A stretch of DNA of 64,000 nucleotides from Hoylesella oralis ATCC 33269 (GCF_000185145.2 NZ_GL833119.1:1553464-1617463), one strand, 5' to 3'. Counted from the first letter of the stretch, positions 46,954-58,687 are shown. Notes: generated by a model not told the origin, from the sequence alone. Numbers and translations are program-made.

Positions 46954-47877
46954 ATGAATAAGTTTTTCATCTATACGGTTGTGCTTGTGTTGCTCGTATC
47001 GTGCGGATATTCGCAAGAAGAAAAGGAAAGACTCTCGCGCGAGGAGCGCCGTCGGTTGCAGATAGAAGACTCTTTTGCCTTGAAAATATGCGTGCTGCCG
47101 ACGCTCGATTGCTTACCTATGTTCGTGGCAAAGGAACGCAGATGGTTTGCTGATAGCGGTGAAGATATACGCTTGAAACCGTATAATGCACAGATGGACT
47201 GCGACGTTGCACTTGAAAAGAGGCTGGTAGAAGGCTCCGTTTCAGACCTGATACGCACGGAAAGACTTATAGCAAAAGGGCTTCCTCTTACCTATATTTC
47301 CTCGACAAATGCCTATTGGCAACTGATAGCCAATAAAATGGCGCGTATTAAAAAGCCAGAACAGTTGGGCGACAAGATGGTAGCAATGACGAGATTTTCG
47401 GCAACCGACTATCTTACAGGCCGTGTACTCGAGGGCGTGAAGACCAACGCACCGGTGTTTCGTGTGCAGTTTAACGATATTCATATACGTTTGAAAATGC
47501 TTCTCAATAACGAGATGGATGCCTTATGGCTGCCGGAACCGCAGGCCACTACGGCACGATTGTATTCGAATCCGGTACTGAAAGACAGCCGAGACTATAG
47601 AATTAATGTGGGTGTATTGGCTTTTCGCAGCGATGCAATGCGCGACAAACGGCGACAGAAACAACTTCGGGCTTTTGTAAAAGCATATAATACGGCTGTA
47701 GATTCTATCAACCGCTCGGGATTGGAGCGTTTCTCGGATGTTATACGGAAATATTGCGGTGCCGACGAGAATACTGTAAAGGCACTCCCGAAGTTATCTT
47801 TTAAGCATATAGAGAAGCCGGCGGCAAGCGATATAAATATTGCCCGGCAGTACGTGAAATCGCTTAAACCTGTTTAA
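46954..47877 (+). CDS. Solute-binding-protein-like lipoprotein (NMT1/SsuA type)
   Basis: 307 residues. A very short signal peptide ends with LLVSC (Cys17), so it is a lipoprotein. The body has the pattern of the NMT1/THI5 or SsuA periplasmic binding fold: KICVLPTLDCLPMFVAKERRWF at the start, a central DKMVAMTRFSATDYL, then MDALWLPEPQA. No permease or ATPase gene is next to it, so either it works with a distant transporter or it has a sensing role. A TPR gene follows after 18 bases in the same direction. Confidence 0.8.
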   Translation: MNKFFIYTVVLVLLVSCGYSQEEKERLSREERRRLQIEDSFALKICVLPTLDCLPMFVAKERRWFADSGEDIRLKPYNAQMDCDVALEKRLVEGSVSDLIRTERLIAKGLPLTYISSTNAYWQLIANKMARIKKPEQLGDKMVAMTRFSATDYLTGRVLEGVKTNAPVFRVQFNDIHIRLKMLLNNEMDALWLPEPQATTARLYSNPVLKDSRDYRINVGVLAFRSDAMRDKRRQKQLRAFVKAYNTAVDSINRSGLERFSDVIRKYCGADENTVKALPKLSFKHIEKPAASDINIARQYVKSLKPV

Positions 47878-47895
47878 TCAAAAACATATACGTAC

Positions 47896-50091
47896 GTGAA
47901 ATATTCCGACAAACAATTACATACGGTAGCAACAGACATCTTAACAGTAAAAGATGTCGCAAAAAGTATGGGCGTTTTGCGCAGTATAATAAACGATAAT
48001 GCGTTGACAGAGTTCGATGCACGGATAGAAAATATAGAAAACGATTACCGTCTGATGAGCAATTATTTGCGACAGGGGTTGCGCGATCCGAAATTAGAAG
48101 ATGTGTATAACGGGCTTATATGTACCTTGTATCGGCTTTATAGCGATATTCTACTCGCGTTATCGATAAGGGATAATGCTTCTTACCATATGGCTTCGGT
48201 ACAGCATGTGCAGGCAGACATGCAGCAAGATGCCATACGCGAACAGCTTGAACGGTTTGTGCAAGACCTTGCCATGCTATCGCTCGAAGCGGAAGATACG
48301 CGGCGCGACAAGCAAAGAAGCATTTACGAACTCCATCAGAAGTACATGGATGCACTGTTCGACGCATTGCTTGTTTCGCCTCAATGGAGCGACGGCACGG
48401 CTCGTTTCTTCGGAGAAATCTTGCTGTCGCCCACAATAGATGCCATAGATGCATCGATTATGCTCGGTGCCATTATGCTTTCGGCGATACAGATATTCGA
48501 TGTGAACAAATTCCTTACACTCGCCAAGGTAGCCATAGAGGCAACTGATGAGCATATACGGCAAAGGGCATTGGTAGGAACGGTACTTGTATTGCCGCAG
48601 AACGATATGAGTATTTTTCCTGAAGTGCGAAATACGGTGGATAGAATATGCAAAGACGAGTCGTTGTACAGGCAGCTGCTCGAATTGCAGATGCAGATTT
48701 TCTATTGTATGAATGCCGATGCCGACAACGATAAGATACAAAGAGACATTATGCCCGAGCTGCTTAAGAACAATCATTTGAGATTTAGCAGCAACGGAAT
48801 TATAGAAAAGGAAGACGATCAGTTAGAAGAAATTTTGAATCCCGGGGCATCCGACAAGGCTATGGAGGATTTGGAGAAGAGTTTCTCGCGCATGATGAGC
48901 ATGCAACGTGCAGGCTCTGACATCTATTTCGGGGGCTTTTCGCAGATGAAAAGGTTCTCCTTCTTCTATCAGATCAGCAATTGGTTTAGCCCATTCTATA
49001 CGGATCATCCGGGTTTACGGCATGTGAACGACAAATTGGGGGAAAGTAAATTCATGAAAGTGTTATTGGATAACGGGCCTTTCTGCGACTCCGACAAGTA
49101 TTCTTTTGCCCTTGCAATGTCGACAGTTATCGATCGGATACCCGAAAACATGCGAGAAATGCTCAATACAACCGAGATAATGGGGCCGATGATGACAGTA
49201 GAAGAGAAAGAAGCACCTGCATATATCCGCCGTATGTATTTGCAGGATTTGTATCGTTTCTTCCGTCTGTACCAGAATAAGGCAGATTTTATCAATCCTT
49301 TTGCAGAAACCGATCGGCGGTATTTTTTCTTTATAAATAAGTTGGTGGCTACCCCTGCGATGAACGGATTGGTAATAGAATTGGGCAATTTCTTGTTGAA
49401 AAACCATTATTATGCACAACTTATCAAGCTATTGCGGCATTACGAATTATCCGGAAACATAGATTATTACCGCTTATCTGCGGCAGCTTACATGAAGACA
49501 GGCGATGCTTATCAGGCGTATAACGAGTATGAGAAACTGCTATCACTCAATGGTGAAGACCTTCAGGCGTTGAAAGGAAAGGCTCGCACGCTTTATCTGA
49601 TGGGAGAATATGCCGATGCGGAAGAGTGTTACCGTATGATATTGGAAAGAGAGCCTGACAATGTAAGGGCCTCGTTGCATTTTGCCATATCGCAGATATA
49701 TATAAATAAGGTGGGCGAGGGCATGAATATTCTTTTTAAATTGTACTATGATTATCCCGATGACCTGAACATAGAGCGGGCTTTGGCATGGGGACATCTA
49801 CATCAATCCAAGCCTGATCTTGCTGAAACAATTTATGAACGTATTCTGAAATCGGGCAAGACGGTTAAGGAAGATTATCTGAATGCCGGTTATGCCAAGT
49901 GGTTCCAGTCTAAGAACGAGGAGGCTCTAAGTTTGTTTGCACAATATGCCGGTGATGACAAGAGTGCCGAAGTAGGGCATTCGTTACAAGAAATGTTTGC
50001 AAACGACAGAACGCTGTTGGATAAATACAACATCTCTGTATCGGAAGCTAAAATTATAGCCGATCTGTCTATGAATTATATACATAAGTGA
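47896..50091 (+). CDS. Large TPR-containing protein of unknown function
   Basis: 731 residues, starting with GTG 18 bases after the preceding stop. No signal peptide or membrane segment. The first 450 residues are helical and not recognised; the last third contains tetratricopeptide repeats (AYNEYEKLLSLNGEDLQALKG and ADAEECYRMILEREPDNVRA are clear). Forms an operon with the binding-protein-like lipoprotein. Probably a scaffold; no enzyme motif seen. Confidence 0.85.
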   Translation: MKYSDKQLHTVATDILTVKDVAKSMGVLRSIINDNALTEFDARIENIENDYRLMSNYLRQGLRDPKLEDVYNGLICTLYRLYSDILLALSIRDNASYHMASVQHVQADMQQDAIREQLERFVQDLAMLSLEAEDTRRDKQRSIYELHQKYMDALFDALLVSPQWSDGTARFFGEILLSPTIDAIDASIMLGAIMLSAIQIFDVNKFLTLAKVAIEATDEHIRQRALVGTVLVLPQNDMSIFPEVRNTVDRICKDESLYRQLLELQMQIFYCMNADADNDKIQRDIMPELLKNNHLRFSSNGIIEKEDDQLEEILNPGASDKAMEDLEKSFSRMMSMQRAGSDIYFGGFSQMKRFSFFYQISNWFSPFYTDHPGLRHVNDKLGESKFMKVLLDNGPFCDSDKYSFALAMSTVIDRIPENMREMLNTTEIMGPMMTVEEKEAPAYIRRMYLQDLYRFFRLYQNKADFINPFAETDRRYFFFINKLVATPAMNGLVIELGNFLLKNHYYAQLIKLLRHYELSGNIDYYRLSAAAYMKTGDAYQAYNEYEKLLSLNGEDLQALKGKARTLYLMGEYADAEECYRMILEREPDNVRASLHFAISQIYINKVGEGMNILFKLYYDYPDDLNIERALAWGHLHQSKPDLAETIYERILKSGKTVKEDYLNAGYAKWFQSKNEEALSLFAQYAGDDKSAEVGHSLQEMFANDRTLLDKYNISVSEAKIIADLSMNYIHK

Positions 50092-50104
50092 TATTTGCAC
50101 GTTT

Positions 50105-50260
50105 TTAGCGAATATAATGCACGTATAAGAATGCCAAGATGGCTATGATAACGATCATTACAATAGACTTGATGAGGCAACCGGCCACTTTCTTAACGAT
50201 GAGAAAACCTGCAATGATTGCTAATAGACAAAAAAGATAATATATAAAATTCGTACTCAT
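50105..50260 (-). CDS. Small two-helix membrane protein, 51 residues
   Basis: Reads MSTNFIYYLFCLLAIIAGFL, then IVKKVAGCLIKSIVMIVIIA and ends ILAFLYVHYIR: two membrane helices joined by a short KK turn. It begins 12 bases after the rluA stop on the same strand, so it is probably cotranscribed. Hydrophobicity over the whole length and tight spacing support a real gene. Function unknown. Confidence 0.7.
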   Translation of the reverse strand: MSTNFIYYLFCLLAIIAGFLIVKKVAGCLIKSIVMIVIIAILAFLYVHYIR

Positions 50261-50272
50261 TTTTGTTGTTTT

Positions 50273-51172
50273 CTATTTGAATAATTTCTTAAATGCTGGG
50301 GGAATGGGCGTATAGAACTCCATACGTTCGTGCGTAACGGGGTGGTAAAAGCATAATAGGTAGGCATGCAGGCATAGGCGATGCAAGGGATCGTCGCCAT
50401 TGCCATACTTTATATCTCCGCATACAGGGTGTCCCATGTCGGCCGAATGCACGCGTATTTGGTTCTTGCGCCCTGTCTCTAATTTATATTCTACAAGCGA
50501 ATAATCGGCCGTGCGTTGTAATGTATGGAAATGCGTTACGGCATATTTGCCTCCATTATCGACCGGACTGGAGTATGAAATATACGATTTGTTATCCTTA
50601 AGCCAATTGGCTATGGTCCCTTCATCGTCTTCCATCTCGCCACTTACTACTGCCACGTAGCGACGGTCGTACACTATATCGTGCCAATCGCTTTCTAATA
50701 GCTGTGCTGTTTGTGTATCTTTAGTGTAAACCATCAGTCCGCTTGTGTCGCGATCAAGGCGATGTACCACATGTGCAGTGCAGTGCTGGCGGCCTTTACT
50801 GAAGTAATCGTCGAGAATGTTCTTTACGTTTAGCGTAGAATGTCCGCCTGCCATAGAGAGGATTCCGATATTCTTTTCGACTACGACCAAGAAGCGATCT
50901 TCGTACACAATTCTTACATATTTGCTCTGAAGATTATTGTTTCGCTTCGATTTGCTTACAGATACTTTCATTCCGGGCAGCAGTGGGAAGTCGAATTGGG
51001 TTACTGTTTTACCGTTTACACGGATGCCTCGCCCCTTTAATGTGGCTTTCACCTTCGATTTGCTTGCGCTTTTAACAGTAGCAAACAGCCAATCGAGCAA
51101 GGATGCCTCTTGCTCCACGGTGTAGTGAACATAGTCTTCCTGTTGCTTCTGTCGTATGTTATAATTCTTCAT
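50273..51172 (-). CDS. RluA-family pseudouridine synthase
   Basis: 299 residues. An N-terminal S4-like RNA-binding segment (ASKSKVKATLKGRGIRVNGK) precedes the catalytic domain with HRLDRDTSGLMVYTK (catalytic Asp), then KNQIRVHSADMGHPVCGD. It changes uridine to pseudouridine in rRNA or tRNA; the exact site cannot be told. The promoter box lies 7 bases from the ATG. Confidence 0.92.
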   Translation of the reverse strand: MKNYNIRQKQQEDYVHYTVEQEASLLDWLFATVKSASKSKVKATLKGRGIRVNGKTVTQFDFPLLPGMKVSVSKSKRNNNLQSKYVRIVYEDRFLVVVEKNIGILSMAGGHSTLNVKNILDDYFSKGRQHCTAHVVHRLDRDTSGLMVYTKDTQTAQLLESDWHDIVYDRRYVAVVSGEMEDDEGTIANWLKDNKSYISYSSPVDNGGKYAVTHFHTLQRTADYSLVEYKLETGRKNQIRVHSADMGHPVCGDIKYGNGDDPLHRLCLHAYLLCFYHPVTHERMEFYTPIPPAFKKLFK

Positions 51173-51179
51173 CCGTCTG

Positions 51180-51187
51180 CAAAGTTA
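51180..51187 (-). promoter_or_regulatory. -7 promoter box of the rluA-type gene
   Basis: TAACTTTG on the minus strand, ending 7 bases before the ATG at 51172. Confidence 0.65.
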
Positions 51188-51650
51188 CTGAAAAATGGAT
51201 GAAAAAAGGGGCGCATGAATTAGATTTTTTGAATTTATGTATTTGTGGTAATGGTGGATTACGTTTCGATTTGCAGATTTTGACAGGCGGTTGGGATGTC
51301 ATGTAAATATGAATCTTTACAGCTAACGTTTTCTATTAGAGAAGATAAAGGGCTCTTTTAATACCGGTAGATATGATGTCTGTCGGCAATAGAGAGCGTG
51401 TTTAGCGATGACAGAAGTTCGGTATATCGATTTCGAAAGGGAGTAATGCCGGCAGCAAACGATGTATTTGTCGTTTCTAACAGCTTTTTCTTTTATGTTT
51501 CAGAATAATAATCTCGGGCCGTTTTATATAGTTGTCGGAATGATAAGAATAGGAATAAAAGGATAATTTATGCTTTGAGAATTATAGACTTTGGTAGTTT
51601 CGTAAACTCTAATATTCTCGGATAACTTCTTTTTTTACATCATTTTTTTG
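51188..51650. other. Long intergenic stretch without recognisable content
   Basis: About 460 bases between two divergent promoters. No convincing reading frame, hairpin or exact -7 box was seen on either strand. It may hold decayed sequence. Confidence 0.5.
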
Positions 51651-51658
51651 TACCTTTG
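51651..51658 (+). promoter_or_regulatory. -7 promoter box of the ABC-F gene
   Basis: TACCTTTG, 124 bases before the ATG at 51783; the transcript would have an unusually long leader. Confidence 0.7.
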
Positions 51659-51661
51659 CAC

Positions 51662-53393
<1,732 letters not shown>

Positions 53394-53471
53394 TTTCTGG
53401 GGATAATATAAGATATGTGTGTTTCTTGGCAAGGTATTTGCTAAGAAGCATGTATAATAAATTATTTGATC

Positions 53472-54062
53472 ATGAATAAAGATATAGACAATAAGGCAGG
53501 AAATGCAGGGCTCGAACAGGAATGTGAAGGGCAGAATATGCAGGATAGTGCTAAAGAAGAGTGTGCTGAAACATCTTCTGAAACTTCAGAAAAAGAATGT
53601 GCTAAAGAGCCAAAAGATGCTTTAGAAGAAGCTAATGCCAAGATAGAAGAGCTGAAAGATAAGTATCTTAGGAAGGTTGCAGAGTTCGATAATTATGTGA
53701 AACGAACCCGTAAAGAGAAAGATGAACTAATCTTTAATGGTGGTGAAAAGACGATCGATGCCGTCCTTCCTATTATTGATGATATGGAACGTGCCATAGC
53801 CAATGCCGGAAAAACAGACGATGCAAAGGCCATAGAAGAAGGATGGGAGCTTATTTTCAAGAAGTTTATCAAGGTGTTGGAAGGCTTGGGAGTTAAGCAA
53901 ATCGATACAAAAGACCAAGATTTCAATGTAGACTACCATGAGGCTATAGCCATGGTACCCGGAGATGATGAGCATAAAGGAAAAGTTATAGATTGTGTTC
54001 AGACCGGTTATACCTTAAACGATAAGGTCATACGCCATGCAAAGGTGGCTGTGGGACAATAG
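53472..54062 (+). CDS. grpE: Nucleotide exchange factor GrpE
   Basis: 196 residues. An acidic, Glu-rich disordered head (1 to about 55) precedes a coiled coil (ANAKIEELKDKYLRKVAEFD) and the beta-wing domain (DFNVDYHEAIAMVPGDD). It releases ADP from DnaK. A TTG 6 bases upstream also opens the frame; the ATG at 53472 is preferred. dnaJ follows after 49 bases. No exact -7 box was found in front. Confidence 0.95.
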   Translation: MNKDIDNKAGNAGLEQECEGQNMQDSAKEECAETSSETSEKECAKEPKDALEEANAKIEELKDKYLRKVAEFDNYVKRTRKEKDELIFNGGEKTIDAVLPIIDDMERAIANAGKTDDAKAIEEGWELIFKKFIKVLEGLGVKQIDTKDQDFNVDYHEAIAMVPGDDEHKGKVIDCVQTGYTLNDKVIRHAKVAVGQ

Positions 54063-54111
54063 GTTTATGGAATACGAACAGAAACTCTTTCAGAACAGGT
54101 AGATTATTATA

Positions 54112-55272
54112 ATGGCACAAAAAAGAGATTATTACGAGGTACTTGGTGTGACTAAGGAGGCTTCGGAAGAAGAAATAAAGATAGCATATAGGAAACTTGC
54201 CATCAAATATCATCCCGATAGAAACCCCGATAATAAAGAGGCAGAGGAGAAATTCAAGGAGGCTGCCGAAGCTTATGATGTTCTCCACGATGCGCAGAAA
54301 CGGCAACAATACGATCAGTTCGGTTTCAATGCACCCGGTGGAGGGGGCTTTAGCGGCGGTTTCGGTGGTGCCGGAGGCTTTTCTATGGACGATATATTCT
54401 CGATGTTCGGCGATGTATTCGGAGGACATGGAGGCTTTAGCGGTTTCGGGGGAGGCCAATATCAGCAGACACAGTATAGAGGTGCCGACCTTCGATTGAA
54501 GGTACGCCTTACGCTTCAGGAAGTTTTAACAGGCGTAACAAAGAAATTTAAGGTACATAAAGATGTAACCTGTTCTCATTGTCATGGGAGCGGTGCAGAG
54601 GCTGGCAGTGGGGTAGAGACGTGTCCTACATGCCATGGACACGGTGTAGTTGTTAAAACTGTGCGCACTATAGTCGGCATGATGCAGACACAAACAGAAT
54701 GTCCTACTTGCCATGGTGAGGGAACTGTGATTAAAAATAAGTGTCACGAGTGTGGCGGAAGCGGTGTTGTAAAAGGCGATGAAGTTGTGGAAATCAATAT
54801 TCCGGCAGGGGTATCCGAGGGGATGGTTGTTAATGTTCCCGGCAAAGGCAATGCAGGAAAGCATAATGGAATTACCGGCAATATACAGGTATATATTGAA
54901 GAAGAACCCAATGATACGTTCATTCGCGACGGACAGGATGTAATATATAATCTTCTGTTAGACTTTCCTATGGCAGCATTAGGAGGCGATGTAGAGGTTC
55001 CGACCATCGAAGGAAGTAAGGTGAAAATAAAAATCGATCAGGGTACACAGCCCGGTAAGACACTTCGTCTTCGTGGAAAAGGACTGCCTGCCGTACAGGG
55101 ATATGGCAACGGACAAGGGGATCTGGTTGTGAATATCAGTGTTTATGTTCCTAAAACATTGAGCCGTGATGAGAAAGATATGCTTGAACAACTCGGTAAG
55201 AGCGATAACTTTAAAGGTGATTTGTCTACAAAGAAGTCGATTTTCGAGAAGTTTAAAAATTACTTTAATTAG
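54112..55272 (+). CDS. dnaJ: Chaperone protein DnaJ
   Basis: 386 residues with all DnaJ parts: J domain (HPD in [10 protein letters not shown]), Gly/Phe-rich linker (about 77-125), four zinc-finger repeats ([32 protein letters not shown]), and the C-terminal substrate domain. Co-chaperone of DnaK. Paired with grpE; dnaK is not in the window. Confidence 0.97.
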   Translation: MAQKRDYYEVLGVTKEASEEEIKIAYRKLAIKYHPDRNPDNKEAEEKFKEAAEAYDVLHDAQKRQQYDQFGFNAPGGGGFSGGFGGAGGFSMDDIFSMFGDVFGGHGGFSGFGGGQYQQTQYRGADLRLKVRLTLQEVLTGVTKKFKVHKDVTCSHCHGSGAEAGSGVETCPTCHGHGVVVKTVRTIVGMMQTQTECPTCHGEGTVIKNKCHECGGSGVVKGDEVVEINIPAGVSEGMVVNVPGKGNAGKHNGITGNIQVYIEEEPNDTFIRDGQDVIYNLLLDFPMAALGGDVEVPTIEGSKVKIKIDQGTQPGKTLRLRGKGLPAVQGYGNGQGDLVVNISVYVPKTLSRDEKDMLEQLGKSDNFKGDLSTKKSIFEKFKNYFN

Positions 55273-55293
55273 TCGTATATTTCTCTTTTTATC

Positions 55294-56589
55294 ATGAATT
55301 ATCAAGAAACTGTAGAATATCTATTCAACAGCACCCCTGTTTTCGAACATGTGGGTGCTGTTGCTTATAAGGAGGGGTTGGCGAATACATATAAATTAGA
55401 TAGGCATTTCGGTTCTCCTCATAAGCAATACAAAACCATACATATTGCCGGAACCAACGGCAAGGGATCATGTTCTCATACTATTGCAGCTATACTTCAG
55501 GCGGCAGGATATAAGGTAGGATTGTACACATCGCCGCACCTTGTAGATTTTCGTGAACGTATTAGGGTGAACGGAGAGTGCGTAAGCGAGCAGTATGTGG
55601 TAGATTTTGTAGCGCAAGAACGCGGTTTCTTCGAAGAATTTCATCCGTCTTTTTTCGAACTTACTACGGCAATGGCGTTCAAATATTTTGCTGAACAGCA
55701 CGTAGATGTTGCTGTGATAGAAGTTGGACTGGGTGGTCGTTTGGATTGCACGAACGTAATAACACCAGTATTGTCCGTTATTACCAACATAGGTTTGGAT
55801 CATACGCAGTTTCTCGGTAACACCTTGGAAAAGATTGCGGCCGAGAAAGCCGGAATTATCAAAGAGCATGTTCCGGTTGTAATAGGCGAGAACTGTACCG
55901 AGACCGTTGGTGTATTTCAGGCAAAAGCCCAAGAAAAACATGCGGAAATATACTTTGCGGAAGATACACCTGCTATCCAACGTATTGAAATACGAGAAGA
56001 TGGAACCAAAGTCTATCATACTGGTGAATATGGAACGCTTGTCGGCGAATTGAAAGGTGATTATCAAGACAAGAATACGAATACAATTCTACAGGCCATC
56101 AGCCTTTTGACCGATTTTAAAATTACAATGGAAAATGTGCAGGAAGGTTTTGCACATGTCGTGGAATTGACAGGTATTAAAGGAAGATGGCAGGTGATGA
56201 ACAAATATCCTTTTGTTGTATGTGATACAGGTCATAATGCAGACGCTTGGAAATGTCTTTCCAAGCAAATTGCCAGACAACCGTACGAATGCAAAAGGGT
56301 AGTGTTTGGGATGGTAGACGACAAGGATATCGACACTGTAATGTCGATGCTTCCCGCTGATGTCTGCTATTATTTTACACAGGCATCTACGAAACGGGCG
56401 ATACCCGTAGAAAAAGTAGCTGCCATAGGTAAGAAATATGGCTTACAAGGCAAAGAATTTAGAACGGTAGAGCGAGCTTTCTGCGCAGCATATGATGCTT
56501 CCGGACATGATGATTTTATATTTGTGGGTGGCAGCAGCTATGTGGTAGCAGATTTATTGAGTTGTCATAATATTCCAATATCCTTGTAA
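55294..56589 (+). CDS. folC: Folylpolyglutamate/dihydrofolate synthase
   Basis: 431 residues, Mur-ligase fold. ATP-binding loop IAGTNGKGSCSH, then YTSPHLVDFRERI with the folate-site residues, VGLGGRLDCTN, and a C-terminal domain with CDTGHNADAW. It joins glutamate to folates. It starts 21 bases after dnaJ and may share its transcript; a terminator lies 40 bases past the stop. Confidence 0.95.
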   Translation: MNYQETVEYLFNSTPVFEHVGAVAYKEGLANTYKLDRHFGSPHKQYKTIHIAGTNGKGSCSHTIAAILQAAGYKVGLYTSPHLVDFRERIRVNGECVSEQYVVDFVAQERGFFEEFHPSFFELTTAMAFKYFAEQHVDVAVIEVGLGGRLDCTNVITPVLSVITNIGLDHTQFLGNTLEKIAAEKAGIIKEHVPVVIGENCTETVGVFQAKAQEKHAEIYFAEDTPAIQRIEIREDGTKVYHTGEYGTLVGELKGDYQDKNTNTILQAISLLTDFKITMENVQEGFAHVVELTGIKGRWQVMNKYPFVVCDTGHNADAWKCLSKQIARQPYECKRVVFGMVDDKDIDTVMSMLPADVCYYFTQASTKRAIPVEKVAAIGKKYGLQGKEFRTVERAFCAAYDASGHDDFIFVGGSSYVVADLLSCHNIPISL

Positions 56590-56628
56590 CAGGAATTCTG
56601 TTTAGGATTACTATACCTGTTTATTGAT

Positions 56629-56675
56629 ATAACGCCACGTCCTTATTTTATTTTGAAATAAGAGCGTGGCGTTAT
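56629..56675. terminator. Bidirectional terminator between folC and the sigma factor gene
   Basis: An 11-bp perfect stem ATAACGCCACG/CGTGGCGTTAT with an inner 7-bp A/T stem serves both convergent genes. Confidence 0.9.
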
Positions 56676-56786
56676 TATATAATATTTAAATGGTTATCTT
56701 ACCTAAAAAGATTGTATAATATGTGTTGTGTAGGTGTTGCGTTTATGTACCTTACACCTATCGAATATCGGTGTCGGATATATTGT

Positions 56787-57659
56787 TTATCCCAGATACT
56801 TCATCAGTATTTTGGCATTGCCGCTGTCGCGCAGTTTGGCAATACTCTTTTCGCGTATCTGTCTTACGCGTTCTCGTGTGAGCCCTAATTGATCTCCTAT
56901 TTCTTCAAGACCTTTTTCATGGCAGCCGATACCGAAGCATTCTTTGATGATAGTAATTTCTCGATCTTTGAGTACACGGCTCAATACAGAGTTTAGTTCC
57001 ATCGCCATCGACTCATGGTCTACGTTGCGATCGGTACGACTGTCATCACCTCCGGGCATCACATCAAGCATTGTGTTGTCTTCTCCGTCTTGAAATGGCG
57101 CGTCGATACTTACATGGTGACCGTCTGCCATCATGCTTTGCCCGATTTTTTCTTCATCAATATTCGTTGCGTCCGATAACTCTGAAATTGATGGGCGGCG
57201 TTGATTTTCTTGCTCGAACTTATTGATTTCATGATTGATTTTGTTCAAGGAACCCACTTGGTTCAAAGGAAGTCTTACAATACGGCTTTGCTCTGCGATA
57301 GCTTGGAGAATGCTCTGGCGGATCCACCACACAGCATAAGAGATGAATTTAAAGCCACGTGTTTCATCAAACTTTTGGGCAGCTTTAATCAATCCAATAT
57401 TTCCTTCATCTATTAAATCGGTTAGTGTGAGTCCTTGGTGTTGGTATTGTTTTGCTACGGAAACCACAAATCTGAGATTAGCTGTAACAAGTCGCTCTTT
57501 TGCTCTTTCGCCCTCAGGGCCTCCTTTTTTTATTTTTTGAGCTAATTCTATTTCGTCTTCTATAGAAATGAGCGGTGCCCGTCCAATCTCAACAAGATAT
57601 TTATCTAACGCTTCGCTTGAACGATTTGTGATACTTTTTTGGATCTTTAGCTGTCTCAT
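56787..57659 (-). CDS. rpoD: Primary RNA polymerase sigma factor (RpoD type)
   Basis: 290 residues. Regions 1.2 (SSEALDKYLVEIGRAPLIS), 2 (TDLIDEGNIGLIKAAQKFD, then FKFISYAVWWIRQSI), 3 (NKINHEINKFEQ) and 4 (GLTRERVRQIREKSIAKLR) are all present; the long region 1.1 of E. coli sigma-70 is absent, as in other Bacteroidota primary sigma factors. This sigma recognises the TTTG-N19-TAnnTTTG promoters seen throughout the window. Single gene. Confidence 0.95.
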   Translation of the reverse strand: MRQLKIQKSITNRSSEALDKYLVEIGRAPLISIEDEIELAQKIKKGGPEGERAKERLVTANLRFVVSVAKQYQHQGLTLTDLIDEGNIGLIKAAQKFDETRGFKFISYAVWWIRQSILQAIAEQSRIVRLPLNQVGSLNKINHEINKFEQENQRRPSISELSDATNIDEEKIGQSMMADGHHVSIDAPFQDGEDNTMLDVMPGGDDSRTDRNVDHESMAMELNSVLSRVLKDREITIIKECFGIGCHEKGLEEIGDQLGLTRERVRQIREKSIAKLRDSGNAKILMKYLG

Positions 57660-57729
57660 CCCTAATCCGTTAATTCTTTATAAGTGTATGATAATCAAGA
57701 ATTTGTTTGTGTAAAACAACAAAACGCTG

Positions 57730-57737
57730 CAAATATA
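57730..57737 (-). promoter_or_regulatory. -7 promoter box of rpoD
   Basis: TATATTTG on the minus strand; leader about 65 bases. Confidence 0.6.
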
Positions 57738-57855
57738 CGAAATATATTTTATATATATGCGTTTATTTGTACTTTTTATTGTGTAAATAAAGTTAAAAAA
57801 CAAGAGGCTTATTTCTATTATCTGATGTGAAAAATAAGCATGAATAATTCTTGTG

Positions 57856-58521
57856 TCATTCTATATTTTTGACCGTTATTCCATCGAGTTTATTGAATAG
57901 GAGCGGAAAGTTGTGCTGGTATGTGCTGTTTTTAATTTTCAAATCCATTTCTGCTAAGTAGTTTTCTGCTCCATCTGTGACATGTCGGTGTATTTTGTAC
58001 GATTGGATAATGATTTTTTCATTCTCTATATATTGGATAAGACTCTCTATTTTGTTGTAAGAAGAGAGGGAGAAAGTTATCTCGATATTTTTTGTACCGA
58101 ACCTGACCGTAATATAGTAAATGGCCTCGAGGCAGATAACAACCATAATTGTTGTGGCGGTGGAAAGGATGTACATGCCACTTCCGCATGCAAGTCCGAT
58201 GGCCGATGTTACCCAAAGACCGGCAGCAGTAGTGAGCCCTTTGATAACATGTTTTTGGAATATAATAGTACCGGCACCAATGAAACCGATACCTGTAACT
58301 ACTTGTGAGGCTATTCGCGAAGGATCGAGTGAGACGTTTGATCGGGTATGTAAGACGCTGTCGAATCCGTATTGTGATATGATCATGAAGAGTGCACTAC
58401 CCGAAGCTACGAGGAGATGGGTGCGTAGTCCGGCCTCTTTGGCCCTATATTCGCGTTCAAGGCCAATAATGCCTCCCAAAATAGCAGCGATAAATATGCG
58501 GATGATCATTTCTGTTGTCAT
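57856..58521 (-). CDS. MgtC/SapB family membrane protein
   Basis: 221 residues. Four to five N-terminal membrane helices carry the family motif (GGIIGLEREYRAKEAGLRTHLLV) and VVTGIGFIGAGTI. A soluble C-terminal domain follows (about 145-221). MgtC proteins help growth at low magnesium and inhibit F-ATPase in Salmonella; whether that holds here is not known. Single gene. Confidence 0.92.
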   Translation of the reverse strand: MTTEMIIRIFIAAILGGIIGLEREYRAKEAGLRTHLLVASGSALFMIISQYGFDSVLHTRSNVSLDPSRIASQVVTGIGFIGAGTIIFQKHVIKGLTTAAGLWVTSAIGLACGSGMYILSTATTIMVVICLEAIYYITVRFGTKNIEITFSLSSYNKIESLIQYIENEKIIIQSYKIHRHVTDGAENYLAEMDLKIKNSTYQHNFPLLFNKLDGITVKNIE

Positions 58522-58541
58522 ATTGTTGTATTTGTTTTTTG

Positions 58542-58549
58542 CAAAAATA
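58542..58549 (-). promoter_or_regulatory. -7 promoter box of the mgtC-type gene
   Basis: TATTTTTG on the minus strand, 20 bases before the ATG. Confidence 0.65.
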
Positions 58550-58660
58550 GTGTAAGGAGATCAAAAATGCAAGCAATGTTGTTATTGTTTATAGAATATT
58601 ATGATAACAACTGTTTGATACAAAAAGTGAAAAATATAAGCATATATCTGGAAAATAATG

Positions 58661-58668
58661 TACTTTTG
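58661..58668 (+). promoter_or_regulatory. -7 promoter box of sdaA
   Basis: TACTTTTG overlaps the upstream in-frame ATG at 58658, so the next ATG at 58688 must be the start. Confidence 0.7.
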
Positions 58669-58687
58669 CATAAGATATGTAAACGTT

